DNA of 64,000 nucleotides from Starkeya sp. ORNL1 (GCF_012971745.1 NZ_CP048834.1:1798001-1862000), one strand, 5' to 3'. Shown: positions 25,024 to 35,614, numbered from the stretch's first letter. Notes: generated by a model from the letters alone, not told the origin. Numbers and translations: made by a program.

Positions 25024-25147
25024 GGTACCGGAAACGTTACCCTTTGAATGGTTTCAACAATCGGGTGATAGGCAACGCCGCCTTGGCAGCAGGGCGGCGG
25101 ACGATTAGAACAAATCGAGGCAGCGGCGCCTGACGCAACGGCGCTGC
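25024..25147 (+). promoter_or_regulatory. Structured leader upstream of moaA
   Basis: Two helices can be drawn. GGTACCG (25024-25030) and CGTTACC (25035-25041) close a GAAA tetraloop with one mismatch. GCAGCGGCGCC (25120-25130) pairs with GGCGCTGC (25140-25147), three bases before the moaA ATG, and could cover its ribosome site. It does not match the molybdenum-cofactor riboswitch as I know it. Confidence 0.35.
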
Positions 25148-25149
25148 GC

Positions 25150-26208
25150 ATGGAAACGCGAATGGCCGGTCTTCATCCCACGTTCGATGCTGCCCAGTTC
25201 GGCACCCCCCGGCTGCCGCTGGTGGATACGTTCGGCCGCGCGGTGAATTATCTGCGCGTCTCGGTCACGGACCGCTGCGACTTCCGCTGCGTGTACTGCA
25301 TGGCCGAGCACATGACCTTCCTGCCCAAGCCCGAATTGCTGACGCTGGAAGAGCTGGACCGGCTGTGCTCCGCCTTCGTCGCCCGCGGCGTGAAGAAATT
25401 GCGCCTCACCGGCGGCGAACCCCTGGTGCGCCGGGACGTGATGACGCTGTTCCGCTCGCTCGGCCGGCACCTGGAAACCGGGGCGCTGGAAGAGCTGACG
25501 CTGACCACCAATGGCTCGCAGCTCGCCCGCTTCGCCGATGAGCTCGCCTCCTGCGGCGTGAAGCGGCTGAACGTCTCGCTCGACACGCTGGACGAGGACC
25601 GCTTCCGGGCGCTGACCCGCTGGGGCGACCTCAAGAAGGTGCTCGCCGGCATCGACGCCGCCCAGCGCGCCGGCCTGCATGTGAAGATCAACGCCGTCGC
25701 CCTGCGCGAGGACAATGAGGACGAGATCCCCGCGCTGATCGAATGGGCGCACGGCCGCGGCATGGACATGTCGCTGATCGAGGTCATGCCGATGGGCGAG
25801 ACCGGCTCCGACCGCGTCGACCAGTATCTGCCGCTGAGCCAGGTGCGCGCCCGTCTCGAGCAGCAATGGACGCTGGAGGACATTCCGTTCCGCACCGGCG
25901 GCCCGGCGCGCTATGTGAGCGTGAAGGAGACCGGCGGCCGGCTCGGCTTCATCACGCCGCTGACGCATAATTTCTGCGAGGGCTGCAACCGTGTGCGCGT
26001 CACCTGCACCGGCACGCTCTATATGTGCCTCGGCCAGGACGACGCCGCTGACCTGCGCGCGCCATTGCGCGCCTCCGAGAGCGACGAGGCGCTGCACGCC
26101 GCGCTGGACGACGCGATTCGCCGCAAGCCCAAGGGGCATGATTTCGTCATCGACCGCCGCGGGCGGGCGCCTGCCGTGCGCCGGCACATGAGCGTGACGG
26201 GCGGCTGA
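25150..26208 (+). CDS. moaA: GTP 3',8-cyclase MoaA
   Basis: Encodes 352 aa. MoaA is the radical-SAM enzyme that starts molybdenum cofactor synthesis from GTP, with MoaC. The N-terminal cluster is [10 protein letters not shown] (Cys43, 47, 50) and the C-terminal cluster is Cys276, Cys279 and Cys293 in [26 protein letters not shown] and the C-terminal Gly-Gly tail are present, so the enzyme is complete. ATG 25150 or 25162 could start it. It supplies the cofactor that both molybdenum hydroxylases in this window need. Divergent from the DUF971 gene. Confidence 0.95.
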   Translation: METRMAGLHPTFDAAQFGTPRLPLVDTFGRAVNYLRVSVTDRCDFRCVYCMAEHMTFLPKPELLTLEELDRLCSAFVARGVKKLRLTGGEPLVRRDVMTLFRSLGRHLETGALEELTLTTNGSQLARFADELASCGVKRLNVSLDTLDEDRFRALTRWGDLKKVLAGIDAAQRAGLHVKINAVALREDNEDEIPALIEWAHGRGMDMSLIEVMPMGETGSDRVDQYLPLSQVRARLEQQWTLEDIPFRTGGPARYVSVKETGGRLGFITPLTHNFCEGCNRVRVTCTGTLYMCLGQDDAADLRAPLRASESDEALHAALDDAIRRKPKGHDFVIDRRGRAPAVRRHMSVTGG

Positions 26209-26224
26209 GGGCGCTCGGCTTCAG

Positions 26225-26321
26225 CATCCTTCGAGGCCGCCTGCGGCGGCACCTCAGGATGAGGTTGCTTTTATAACCACGTCATCCTGAGGTGCCCGGC
26301 AAAGCCGGGCCTCGAAGGATG
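26225..26321. repeat. REP-A pair 9
   Basis: Left stem CCGCCTGCGGCGG, right stem CCCGGCAAAGCCGGG. Between moaA and the GIY-YIG gene. Confidence 0.85.
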
Positions 26322-26349
26322 TTCACGCAGCGCACCCTCCGAGCACCGA

Positions 26350-26652
26350 ATGAGCGCCTTCGTCTACATGCTCCGCTGTGCCGATGGCTCGCTCTATGTC
26401 GGCTCGACACGCACCGATCTCGAGAAGAGGTTCGCCGAGCACTTGCAAGGCGCATTCCCGGACAACTACACCTTCATGCGCCGGCCTGTTGAACTGATCT
26501 GGTCCGAGCATTTTCCGATCATCGCGGACGCCGTGGCGGCGGAGCGGAAGATCAAGGGCTGGAGCCGGGCGAAGAAGGAGGCTCTGGTCAGCGGCGATTG
26601 GGAGGCCGTGCGGCGCCTTGCGAAACGATCCGGCGCGCAGGTGGACGAGTAG
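26350..26652 (+). CDS. GIY-YIG domain protein
   Basis: Encodes 100 aa, a single-domain GIY-YIG protein of the YhbQ/UPF0213 group. The motif is FVYMLRC...LYVGST (the VYM/YVG form of GIY-YIG), followed by the Arg/His helix DLEKRFAEH and the conserved Glu in AAERKIKGWSRAKKEAL. Members are predicted nucleases in DNA repair, but activity of small members is poorly shown. Its start is about 28 bases after a REP-A unit. Confidence 0.88.
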   Translation: MSAFVYMLRCADGSLYVGSTRTDLEKRFAEHLQGAFPDNYTFMRRPVELIWSEHFPIIADAVAAERKIKGWSRAKKEALVSGDWEAVRRLAKRSGAQVDE

Positions 26653-26668
26653 CGTTGTCCTGCTTCAT

Positions 26669-26764
26669 CATCCTTCGAGGCCGCTTCGCGGCACCTCAGG
26701 ATGAGGTCGCGTTTCAGAGCACAACCTCATCCTGAGGTGCGAGCACTGCGAGCCTCGAAGGATG
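26669..26764. repeat. REP-A pair 10
   Basis: Left stem CCGCTTCGCGG, right segment GCGAGCACTGCGAGC. Between the GIY-YIG and MFS genes. Confidence 0.85.
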
Positions 26765-26886
26765 CTCCAGCAGCGCACCCCCTCCACGCATAGCAGCCCT
26801 GCCCCGGCATACCTTGCTGCAACGCAGCATTCACCGCATAAATCATCGTGATTCACATCGCGCGCGATCTATTCCGGGACGCACCC

Positions 26887-28068
26887 ATGCAGCTTCCGCT
26901 CCTTGCCCTTGCCATGGCCTCGTTCGGCATCGGCACCACGGAATTCGTCATCATGGGGCTGCTGCCGGAAGTGGCGGCGGACCTTCATGTTACCATCCCG
27001 GCCGCCGGCCTGCTGGTGACAGGCTATGCGCTCGGCGTCGTCATCGGCGCGCCGATCGTCGCCATCATCACCAATGCATTGCCGCGCAAAGCCACGCTGA
27101 TCGGGCTCGCCAGCGTGTTCGTGCTCGGCAATTTCCTGTGCGCCATCGCCCCGGACTACTGGACGCTGATGGGCGCGCGGGTGGTCACCGCCTTCTGCCA
27201 TGGTGCCTTCTTCGGCATCGGCGCGGTGGTCGCCGCCAGCCTCGTTCCGCCAAAGCAGCGCGCCAGCGCCATCGCGCTGATGTTCGCGGGGCTGACGCTC
27301 GCGAACGTGCTCGGCGTGCCGGCCGGCACCGCGCTCGGCCAGGCCATGGGCTGGCGCTCCACCTTCTGGGCGGTGGTGGTGATCGGCATCTTCGCGGTGG
27401 CCGCCATCGCGCTGTGGGTGCCGAAGGCGATCCCGCACACCAGCGGCAACATCATCTCCGAATTCAAGGTGCTGAAACGCCCGCAGGTGCTCTATGCCAT
27501 GGGCATGAGCGTGCTGGCGTCGGCCAGCCTGTTCACCGTCTTTACCTATATCGCGCCGCTGCTGCGCGAAGTGACGGGGCTGACCCCGCACGCCGTGACC
27601 ATCGTGCTGGTGCTGTTCGGCGTCGGCATCACCATCGGCAACATCCTCGGCGGCAAGCTCGCGGACTGGAAGCTGATGCCCTCGCTGATGGGCATCTTCA
27701 TCGGCCTCGCGGTGATCCTCAGCGTGATGGTGTTCACCGTGCCGTTCGAATATGCCGCGGTCGTCACCGTGGTGGTGTGGGGCGTGCTGGTGTTCGCCGT
27801 GGTGGCGCCGATCCAGACCCGGGTGGTGGATGCCGCGGTCGGCGCGCCCAACCTCGCCTCGACGCTGAACCAGGGCGCCTTCAATCTTGGCAATGCCTCC
27901 GGCGCCTGGATCGGCGGCGCGGCGCTCACCCTCGGGATGAACTATGCCGACCTGCCCTGGATCGGCGCGGGCCTGGCGCTCGGCGGCTTCGCGCTGTGCT
28001 TCGCCTCGCAGGCGCTGGAGCGGCGCTCGGGCGAAGTGATCGGCGCGGCGGTGGGCGCGGCGGAATAG
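26887..28068 (+). CDS. MFS transporter, DHA1 family (AraJ/YdhP-like)
   Basis: Encodes 393 aa with about 12 membrane helices. The N-terminus (LALAMASFGIGTTEFVIMG) is the signature of the AraJ/YdhP drug-efflux subgroup, and the antiporter motif shows as GVPAGTALGQAMGWRSTFWA in helix 5. Predicted proton-driven export of sugars, amino acids or drugs across the inner membrane; substrate open. ATG 26887 begins directly before helix 1; a GTG at 26848 is the longer alternative. Flanked on both sides by REP-A. Confidence 0.88.
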   Translation: MQLPLLALAMASFGIGTTEFVIMGLLPEVAADLHVTIPAAGLLVTGYALGVVIGAPIVAIITNALPRKATLIGLASVFVLGNFLCAIAPDYWTLMGARVVTAFCHGAFFGIGAVVAASLVPPKQRASAIALMFAGLTLANVLGVPAGTALGQAMGWRSTFWAVVVIGIFAVAAIALWVPKAIPHTSGNIISEFKVLKRPQVLYAMGMSVLASASLFTVFTYIAPLLREVTGLTPHAVTIVLVLFGVGITIGNILGGKLADWKLMPSLMGIFIGLAVILSVMVFTVPFEYAAVVTVVVWGVLVFAVVAPIQTRVVDAAVGAPNLASTLNQGAFNLGNASGAWIGGAALTLGMNYADLPWIGAGLALGGFALCFASQALERRSGEVIGAAVGAAE

Positions 28069-28083
28069 GTCGTTCTGCGTGGC

Positions 28084-28180
28084 CATCCTTCGAGGCCGCT
28101 TCGCGGCACCTCAGGATGAGGTCGCGCTAAAGATGAACCTCATCCTGAGGTGCCCGGCCATCGGCCGGCCTCGAAGGATG
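28084..28180. repeat. REP-A pair 11
   Basis: Left stem CCGCTTCGCGG, right stem CCCGGCCATCGGCCGG. Between the MFS and DMT genes. Confidence 0.85.
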
Positions 28181-28305
28181 CTGAAGCAGAGCACGCCCGG
28201 TAAGCACGCTGAAACAAATCGTGCGCAAACAATCCGCGCACCGGCCCGAGAATTCAGCTAGAAGGCGCGCCATATCATTTGTGCGCCTACCTTCCGAAAC
28301 CTCCC

Positions 28306-29205
28306 ATGCCCTCCGCCCACGCCAATCACCGCGGCATCCTGCTGATCCTCGCCGGCACCGCCGTCTTCTCCGCCAACGACGCCTGCTCCAAGCTCGCATC
28401 CGAATATATGCTAGCTTCGCAGATCATGGCGGTGCGCGGCATCATGGCGGCGCTGATGCTGGCCGTCATCCTCGGCATGCGCGGCCAGTTGACCGGCGTG
28501 CGCCACGCCGCCGACCGGCAGGTGCTGCTGCGCTCCAGCGCGGAAGCCGTGAGCGCCTTCCTCTACATCACCGCGCTGGGCTATATCGGCCTCGCCGACG
28601 CCGCCGCCATCATGCAGGTGTCGCCGCTGGTCACCATGGCCGCGGCGGTGGTGCTGATGGGCGCGCGCATCGGCTCCGCGCGCTGGCTCGCCGTGATTGC
28701 CGGCTTTCTCGGCGTGCTGCTGGTGGTGCAGCCGGGCGCCGGCACCTTCCAGGTGGCGGCGCTGCTGCCGGTGGCCTCTACCTTCCTGATCTCGTTCCGC
28801 GATTTCACCACCAACCGCATCGCCGCCCATGTGCCGACGCTGATCGTGACGCTGGTCACCGCCTGCTTCGGCATGCTGGTGGGCCTCGTCGGCAGCGGCT
28901 TCGAATCCTGGCAACCGCTGGGGCTTGCCGCCTATGCCATCCTCCTCTGCGGGGCGCTGACGCTGATCGGCGGCCACATGCTGGTGATCGCGGCGTTCCG
29001 CGCCGGCGATCCCGCGGTGGTGTCACCGTTCCGCTATGCCGGCGTGCCGTTCGCGGTGGCCTATGGCGCGTTCATCTTCGGCATGCGCCCGGACGGCCTC
29101 GCGCTCGCCGGCATGGCGCTGATCATCGCCGCCGGGGTCTATACGGTGCGCAACCAGCGCCGCGAAGCGCTCACGCCGGAGCCGATGCTGGAGCCGGCGG
29201 AGTAG
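28306..29205 (+). CDS. EamA/DMT family transporter
   Basis: Encodes 299 aa with ten membrane helices in two EamA repeats (about 10-140 and 150-285). It starts with the typical ILLILAGTAVFSANDACSKL and carries a poly-hydrophobic second repeat. Such proteins export metabolites or amino acids. ATG 28306 is preferred to the GTG at 28279. Same strand as the MFS gene but separated by a REP-A unit and about 125 more bases. Confidence 0.88.
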   Translation: MPSAHANHRGILLILAGTAVFSANDACSKLASEYMLASQIMAVRGIMAALMLAVILGMRGQLTGVRHAADRQVLLRSSAEAVSAFLYITALGYIGLADAAAIMQVSPLVTMAAAVVLMGARIGSARWLAVIAGFLGVLLVVQPGAGTFQVAALLPVASTFLISFRDFTTNRIAAHVPTLIVTLVTACFGMLVGLVGSGFESWQPLGLAAYAILLCGALTLIGGHMLVIAAFRAGDPAVVSPFRYAGVPFAVAYGAFIFGMRPDGLALAGMALIIAAGVYTVRNQRREALTPEPMLEPAE

Positions 29206-29220
29206 GTCGTCCTGCTTCAG

Positions 29221-29317
29221 CATCCTTCGAGGCCCGGCTTTGCCGGGCACCTCAGGATGAGGTCGCTTTTAAGGAACAACCTCATCCTGAGGTGCCGCGA
29301 AGCGGCCTCGAAGGATG
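29221..29317. repeat. REP-A pair 12
   Basis: Left stem CCCGGCTTTGCCGGG, right stem CCGCGAAGCGG. Between convergent genes ending at 29205 and 29333. Confidence 0.85.
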
Positions 29318-29332
29318 TTCGCGCAGAGCGCC

Positions 29333-30436
29333 CTACCCCCGCGTCCGCGCGCGGATCATGTAGCCGTCATAGGGATATTCCCCGACCTGCCACCACAGAT
29401 ATTCCTCGTTGCGGAAGTTCAGCATCGACTCATAGATGGTCTTGAAGTCGGCGTTCTTCGTCGCGATCTCGGCAAACATCTCGGTCGCGGTCTTGTAGGC
29501 GGCGTCCATCACCGGGGCGGGGAAGGGGCGCAACTGGGCGCCGGCGGCCACGAGGCGGCGCAGTGCGGCGGGGTTGCGGGCGTCATACTTCGCCAGCATG
29601 TCCTGGTTGGCGGCGGCGGAGGCGGCCTGGAACACCGCCTGGTAGGCTTTCGGCAGCTTGTTCCAGGCGGCAAGGCCGACCACGAAATGGATGGTCGGCC
29701 CGCCTTCCCACCAGCCGGGATAATAGTAATAGGGCGCCACCCGCACGAAGCCGAGCTTCTCGTCATCCACCGGGCCGACGAATTCCGCGGCGTCGATCAC
29801 GCCCTTTTCCAGCGCCGGATAGATGTCGCCGCCGGCAAGGTTCTGCGGCACCAGCCCGTGGCGGGCCAGCACCTGGCCGGCGAGGCCCGGCAGGCGCATC
29901 TTCAGGCCTTTCAGATCGGCGAGGTCCTTGATCTCCTTGCGGAACCAGCCGCCCATCTGTGCGCCGGTATTGCCGCCGGCGAAGCCGATGACATTGTACT
30001 TGGCGAGGAAGGCGTTCTGCAGCTCCAGCCCGCCGCCATGATAGAGCCACGCCGTCTGCTGGCGGGCATTCAGGCCGAACGGCATGGTGGTGAAGGGCGC
30101 GAAGGCCGGGTCCTTGCCGATGTAATAATACAGCGCGGTCTGCGCCATCTCGACGGTGCCGTTCTGCGCCGCGTCGAACGCCTGCAGCCCCGGCACCAGC
30201 TCGCCGGGGGCGAACACCTCGATGGTGAAATTGCCGTCGGTGGCATCGCGCACATATTTCGCCAGCACCTCGGCGGTGCCGTAAATGGTGTCGAGCGACT
30301 TCGGATAGGACGAGGTGAGCCGCCATTTCACCTGCGGCGCGCTTTGCGCGATGGCCGGGGACGCGACAGCGCCCGCCGCGGCGGCGAGGCCGGCGGTCTT
30401 GATGAGGCGGCGGCGGGAGGGCGTCGAAGGCGGCAT
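29333..30436 (-). CDS. TRAP transporter solute-binding protein, paralogue C
   Basis: Encodes 367 aa. A Tat-type signal (SRRRLIKTAGLAAAAGAVA) is followed by a DctP/TakP-type domain: [60 protein letters not shown] and the C-terminal NEEYLWWQVGEYPYDGY. TakP-like proteins bind 2-oxo acids or similar carboxylates in the periplasm as dimers and deliver them to a DctQM membrane pair. No DctQ or DctM gene is near. One of three tandem copies; most divergent in the ligand region. Confidence 0.9.
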   Translation of the reverse strand: MPPSTPSRRRLIKTAGLAAAAGAVASPAIAQSAPQVKWRLTSSYPKSLDTIYGTAEVLAKYVRDATDGNFTIEVFAPGELVPGLQAFDAAQNGTVEMAQTALYYYIGKDPAFAPFTTMPFGLNARQQTAWLYHGGGLELQNAFLAKYNVIGFAGGNTGAQMGGWFRKEIKDLADLKGLKMRLPGLAGQVLARHGLVPQNLAGGDIYPALEKGVIDAAEFVGPVDDEKLGFVRVAPYYYYPGWWEGGPTIHFVVGLAAWNKLPKAYQAVFQAASAAANQDMLAKYDARNPAALRRLVAAGAQLRPFPAPVMDAAYKTATEMFAEIATKNADFKTIYESMLNFRNEEYLWWQVGEYPYDGYMIRARTRG

Positions 30437-30485
30437 TGGCGTTTCCTGTTGTTGCTTATGGCGCGCGGGGGGCGCTCTGCGTGAG

Positions 30486-30581
30486 CATCCTTCGAGGCCC
30501 GGCTTTGCCGGGCACCTCAGGATGAGGTTCATCTATAGAACGACCTCATCCTGAGGTGCCGCGAAGCGGCCTCGAAGGATG
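30486..30581. repeat. REP-A pair 13
   Basis: Left stem CCCGGCTTTGCCGGG, right stem CCGCGAAGCGG. Between TRAP binding-protein genes B and C. Confidence 0.85.
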
Positions 30582-30596
30582 CTCACGCAGAGCACC

Positions 30597-31685
30597 TCAC
30601 CCCCGCGAGCGCGCCCGGATCATGTAGCCGTCATAGGGATATTCCCCCACCTGCCACCACAGATATTCCTCGTTGCGGAAGGCGATCATGGCGTCGAGGA
30701 TCTTCTTGAAACCGGCATTCTTGGCGGAAATCTCGGTGTAGAGCTCGTTCGAGGCGGTCCAGGCGGCGTCGAGGAAGCTCGGCGGGAACGGCTTCAATTG
30801 CGCGCCCGCCGCCACCAGCCGGCGCAGCGCGGCGGGGTTGCGGGCGTCGTATTTGGCCAGCATGTCGGAATTGGCATAGGCGGCGGCGGCCTCGAAGATC
30901 GCCCGATAGGATTTCGGCAGCGCGTTCCAGCGTGCCTGGTTGACGATGATGTGCATGGTCGGCCCGCCATCCCACCAGCCAGGATAGTAATAGAACGGCG
31001 CCACCCGCACGAAGCCGAGCTTCTCGTCATCATAGGGCCCGACCCATTCGCAGGCGTCGATGCTGCCCTTCTCCAGCGCGGAATAGACGTCGCCCGGCGC
31101 GATCTGCTGCGGCACCACGCCGAGCTTGGCCACCACCTGCCCGGCAATGCCGCCGATGCGGAACTTGAGCCCGCGGAAATCGGTCATATCCTTGATTTCC
31201 TTGCGGAACCAGCCGCCCATCTGGGTGCCGGTATTGCCGCCGAGGAAGCCGACCAGATTATATTTGGCGAGGAACTCGTCCTGCAATTCGCGCCCGCCGC
31301 CATGATAGAACCAGGCATTCTGCTGGCGCGCATTCAGCCCGAACGGCATGGCGGTGAAGCAGGCGAAGCTCGGGTCCTTGCCGAGATAGTAATAGAGCGG
31401 GGTCTGCGCGCACTCGACCGTGCCGTTCTGCACCGCGTCGAGCGCCTGCAGGCCCGGCACGATCTCGCCGGCGGCGAAGCTCTCGATGGTGAAGCGCCCG
31501 TCGGTGGCCTCGCTGACATATTTCGCCACCAGCTCATTGGCGCCGAAAATGGCGTCGAGCACCTTGGGCACGCTGGAGGTGAGGCGCCATTTCACGCTTG
31601 GCGCGGATTGCGCGATGGCGGGCGCGGCGAGCGTCGTCGCGGCGGCGGCGAGGCCGGCGGTACGGAGGAGATCGCGACGCTTCAT
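30597..31685 (-). CDS. TRAP transporter solute-binding protein, paralogue B
   Basis: Encodes 362 aa with a Tat signal (KRRDLLRTAGLAAAATTLAA). The DctP-type core keeps GNTGTQMGGWFRKEIKDMTD and GDVYSALEKGSIDACEWVG, and the C-terminal NEEYLWWQVGEYPYDGYMIR matches paralogue C. Periplasmic binding of a carboxylate is expected. ATG 31685 is used because it opens the Tat signal. Separated from its neighbours by REP-A units and from A by a third hairpin family, so each copy probably has its own promoter. Confidence 0.9.
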   Translation of the reverse strand: MKRRDLLRTAGLAAAATTLAAPAIAQSAPSVKWRLTSSVPKVLDAIFGANELVAKYVSEATDGRFTIESFAAGEIVPGLQALDAVQNGTVECAQTPLYYYLGKDPSFACFTAMPFGLNARQQNAWFYHGGGRELQDEFLAKYNLVGFLGGNTGTQMGGWFRKEIKDMTDFRGLKFRIGGIAGQVVAKLGVVPQQIAPGDVYSALEKGSIDACEWVGPYDDEKLGFVRVAPFYYYPGWWDGGPTMHIIVNQARWNALPKSYRAIFEAAAAYANSDMLAKYDARNPAALRRLVAAGAQLKPFPPSFLDAAWTASNELYTEISAKNAGFKKILDAMIAFRNEEYLWWQVGEYPYDGYMIRARSRG

Positions 31686-31774
31686 CGGGGTCGTTCCTGC
31701 GCTGTGAGGCGCGGATGTTTGCAGCACCGCGCGGCGCAGGGCAATCACGACTTCGCATACCCTCCCCCAACGTC

Positions 31775-31819
31775 GTCATCCCGGACGGCCGAAGGCCGAG
31801 CCGGGATCGCGGGAAGGTG
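31775..31819. repeat. REP-B half copy
   Basis: GTCATCCCGGACGGCCGAAGG then AGCCGGGATCGC; only one half of the unit seen at 21050 and 47563, followed at once by REP-A pair 14. Confidence 0.7.
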
Positions 31820-31833
31820 TTGTCCTGCGTGAG

Positions 31834-31932
31834 CATCCTTCGAGGCCCGGCTGCGCCGGGCACCTCAGGATGAGGTTCATCTCTCAGGACAACCTCATCC
31901 TGAGGTGCTCGCTTGGCGAGCCTCGAAGGATG
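31834..31932. repeat. REP-A pair 14
   Basis: Left stem CCCGGCTGCGCCGGG, right stem GCTCGCTTGGCGAGC. Between TRAP binding-protein genes A and B. Confidence 0.85.
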
Positions 31933-31957
31933 CTGAAGCAGGACCACATCCCCAAAT

Positions 31958-31988
31958 CGTCATGCCCGGGACAGGCCCGGGCATGACG
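31958..31988. repeat. 13-bp-stem hairpin after the TRAP paralogue A gene
   Basis: Perfect arms CGTCATGCCCGGG (31958-31970) and CCCGGGCATGACG (31976-31988) with loop ACAGG. It lies 18 bases past the stop of the minus-strand gene at 32006; a related GCCGGGACAAGCCCGGC hairpin is near 55350. No T-run, so a stabilising or Rho-linked role is as likely as termination. Confidence 0.7.
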
Positions 31989-32005
31989 TCGTTCTTGCGT
32001 TCAGC

Positions 32006-33369
<1,364 letters not shown>

Positions 33370-33387
33370 CTCACGCAGAGCGCCCCC

Positions 33388-34587
33388 TCACTCCACCACG
33401 ATCCGCGGCGCCTGCCGCGTGCTGGCCTTGCCGCCGGTCAGCGCGACCTGCACCGCGCGGGCGATGGAGCGGTAGATCTCGGCCTCCGCGCTGTCCGGGG
33501 CGGTCGCCACCAGCGGGCGGCCGGCGTCCGAGGTCTCGCGGATGGTGAGGTGCAGCGGCACCTCGCCGAGGAACGGCACGCCGAGCCGCTGCGCCTCGTG
33601 CCGGGCGCCGCCATGGCCGAAAATGTCGGAGCGGCCGCCGCAATGCGGGCAGAGGAAGTAGCTCATATTCTCGACCACGCCGAGAACCGGGACATTCACC
33701 TTCTCGAACATGGCGATGCCGCGCCGGGCGTCGATCAGCGCCAGGTCCTGCGGGGTCGAGACGATCACCGCGCCGGCCAGCGGCACCTGCTGCGCCATGG
33801 TGAGCTGCGCGTCGCCGGTGCCGGGCGGCATGTCCACCACCAGCACGTCGAGCGGCGCCCAGTTCACTTCCTTCAGCATCTGGCTGATCGCCGACATCAC
33901 CATCGGGCCACGCCAGATCATCGGCGTCTCCTCCTCGACGAGGAAGCCGATCGACATCACCTTCATCCCCCAGCTTTCCAGCGGCTGCAGCATGCGCCCT
34001 TCCGCGGTCGGCCGGCCCTTGAGGCCGAGCAGGCGCGGCACCGAGGGGCCATAGATGTCGGCGTCGAGCAGGCCGACCTTCATGCCGAGCGAGGCGAGGC
34101 CGAGCGCGAGATTGGCGGCCAGCGTCGACTTGCCGACGCCGCCCTTGCCCGAGGCCACCGCGATGATGGCGCCGACGCCCGGCAGGCCGCGGCCTTCCTT
34201 CTGCGGATCGGCCGGCGGCGCGGCGTGCGTATGGCCGGCGTGCGAATGCCCGCCGGCGGGTGCCCCCGCGGGCGCACCTTGCCCCGAGACCCGCACCGGC
34301 GTGGTCGAGGTGCCGCCCTGGGGCGCGGCGGGCCCGCTGCCAGCCTTGCGTTCCGCCGTCAGCGCCACCAGCGCCGAGGTCACGCCCGGCGTGCCGCGCA
34401 CGGTGCGCTCCACCGCGGCGCGCACCGGCTCCCAGGCTTGCGCCTCGCGCGCATCCACGGTGAGCGAGAGATAGACCTTGCCGTCCGAGACCAGGATCTC
34501 GGAGAGCACGCCGGCCTGCGTCACGGGGCGCCCGTCCGGGGCCATCACTTGCGCAAGCCGCGCCTTCACATCTTCAGCGGTTGCCAT
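33388..34587 (-). CDS. Mrp/ApbC iron-sulfur cluster carrier ATPase
   Basis: Encodes 399 aa. The N-terminal MIP18-like domain (about 5-80) is joined by a Gly/Ala-rich linker with a His stretch (GGHSHAGHTHAA, 112-123) to a ParA/MinD-type NTPase with deviant Walker A GKGGVGKST (147-155), VVDMPPGTGD and the cluster-binding Cys313 and Cys316 in CPHC. It carries 4Fe-4S clusters to apo-enzymes in the cytoplasm, which fits the many FeS enzymes in this window. The His linker is unusual and could hold metal. ATG 34587. Divergent from the amino-acid binding-protein gene. Confidence 0.92.
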   Translation of the reverse strand: MATAEDVKARLAQVMAPDGRPVTQAGVLSEILVSDGKVYLSLTVDAREAQAWEPVRAAVERTVRGTPGVTSALVALTAERKAGSGPAAPQGGTSTTPVRVSGQGAPAGAPAGGHSHAGHTHAAPPADPQKEGRGLPGVGAIIAVASGKGGVGKSTLAANLALGLASLGMKVGLLDADIYGPSVPRLLGLKGRPTAEGRMLQPLESWGMKVMSIGFLVEEETPMIWRGPMVMSAISQMLKEVNWAPLDVLVVDMPPGTGDAQLTMAQQVPLAGAVIVSTPQDLALIDARRGIAMFEKVNVPVLGVVENMSYFLCPHCGGRSDIFGHGGARHEAQRLGVPFLGEVPLHLTIRETSDAGRPLVATAPDSAEAEIYRSIARAVQVALTGGKASTRQAPRIVVE

Positions 34588-34712
34588 CGTCGCGCTCCGT
34601 TGCGAACAGTTTCAAACGGTTGAGCACCGGAACGCCGACATCGTCAACCCGCCCGCCGCTGTCGATCGATCGGCGCCCTTAATCGAACCGCATTGCCTAT
34701 TCAACAGACAGA

Positions 34713-34727
34713 TAATCATTCTGATTA
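34713..34727. promoter_or_regulatory. Palindrome between divergent genes
   Basis: TAATCATTCTGATTA: arms TAATCA/TGATTA with a 3-base centre, in an AT-rich patch between the divergent mrp and amino-acid binding-protein genes. Candidate regulator site; the regulator is not known. Confidence 0.4.
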
Positions 34728-34837
34728 CGAATGCATCATCTCCCCGTTGCGCACCCCATGGTAAAAGTGCCAGCATCGCCCGCCGGGGACGAAACCACCG
34801 CCCGGCACCGAGAGAGATGTCTTCAGAGGGAAGCAGC

Positions 34838-35614
34838 ATGAGCCTCGTCACCCACATCGCCGCGGCCGTCCTCATCGTCGCGGCGAGCGCCGCCGGCGCC
34901 TCCGCCAAGGAGTGGAAGACGGTCCGCATCGGCACCGAGGGCGCCTATCCACCGTTCAATTATATCGAGAAGGGCGAGCTCAAGGGCTTCGACATCGATA
35001 TCGCCAAGGCGCTGTGCGAGAAGATGAAGGTGACCTGCACGTTCCAGGCGCAGGACTGGGACGGCATCATCCCGGCGTTGCTGGCCGGCAAGTACGACGC
35101 CATCGTCGCCTCGATGTCGATCACCGACGAGCGCAAGAAGCAGATCGCCTTCACCGACAAATACTATCTGAGCCCGGCGAGCTTTACCGCGCGCAAGGAA
35201 TCCAAGATCACCGACACCAGCCCGGCGGCGCTGAAGGGCAAGGTATTGGGCGCGCAGAGCGCCACCATCCACTCCAATTTCCTCGAGGACATCTATGGCA
35301 AGGCCGGTGCCGAGGTGAAGCTCTACGGCAAGCAGGACGAGGCCAATCTCGACCTCGCCAACGGGCGGCTCGACGCCGTGCTGGCCGACAAGACCGTGCA
35401 GTATGACTGGCTGAACTCCAAGGACGGTGCCTGCTGCCAGTATGTCGGCGCCGAATACACTGACACGAAGTATTTCGGCGACGGCGTCGGCATCGGCATC
35501 CGCAAGGGCGACGCGGATCTGGTGACCATGTTCAACAAGGCGATCAAGGAGATCGTCGCCGACGGCACCTACAAGAAGATCAACGAGAAGTATTTCCCCT
35601 TCAGCATTTATTGA
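34838..35614 (+). CDS. Polar amino-acid ABC transporter substrate-binding protein
   Basis: Encodes 258 aa with a signal peptide (MSLVTHIAAAVLIVAASAAG, cut near ASA-K). The SBP_bac_3 domain begins VRIGTEGAYPPFNYIEKGEL and has GFDIDIAKALCEKM and the ligand-binding ADKTVQYDWL region. Family members bind lysine/arginine/ornithine or histidine in the periplasm. ATG 34838 has GAGGG upstream. The two permease genes follow after a REP-A unit, and no ATPase is present. Confidence 0.9.
   Translation: MSLVTHIAAAVLIVAASAAGASAKEWKTVRIGTEGAYPPFNYIEKGELKGFDIDIAKALCEKMKVTCTFQAQDWDGIIPALLAGKYDAIVASMSITDERKKQIAFTDKYYLSPASFTARKESKITDTSPAALKGKVLGAQSATIHSNFLEDIYGKAGAEVKLYGKQDEANLDLANGRLDAVLADKTVQYDWLNSKDGACCQYVGAEYTDTKYFGDGVGIGIRKGDADLVTMFNKAIKEIVADGTYKKINEKYFPFSIY

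Noticed and set aside
25000..25149. Molybdenum-cofactor riboswitch upstream of moaA
   Set aside because: Hairpins exist, but the conserved core as I know it could not be placed; kept only as a weak leader element.
26869..28086. Minus-strand frame of 405 aa opposite the MFS gene
   Set aside because: His/Asp/Gln-rich translation typical of an antisense shadow; the plus strand shows 12 membrane helices.
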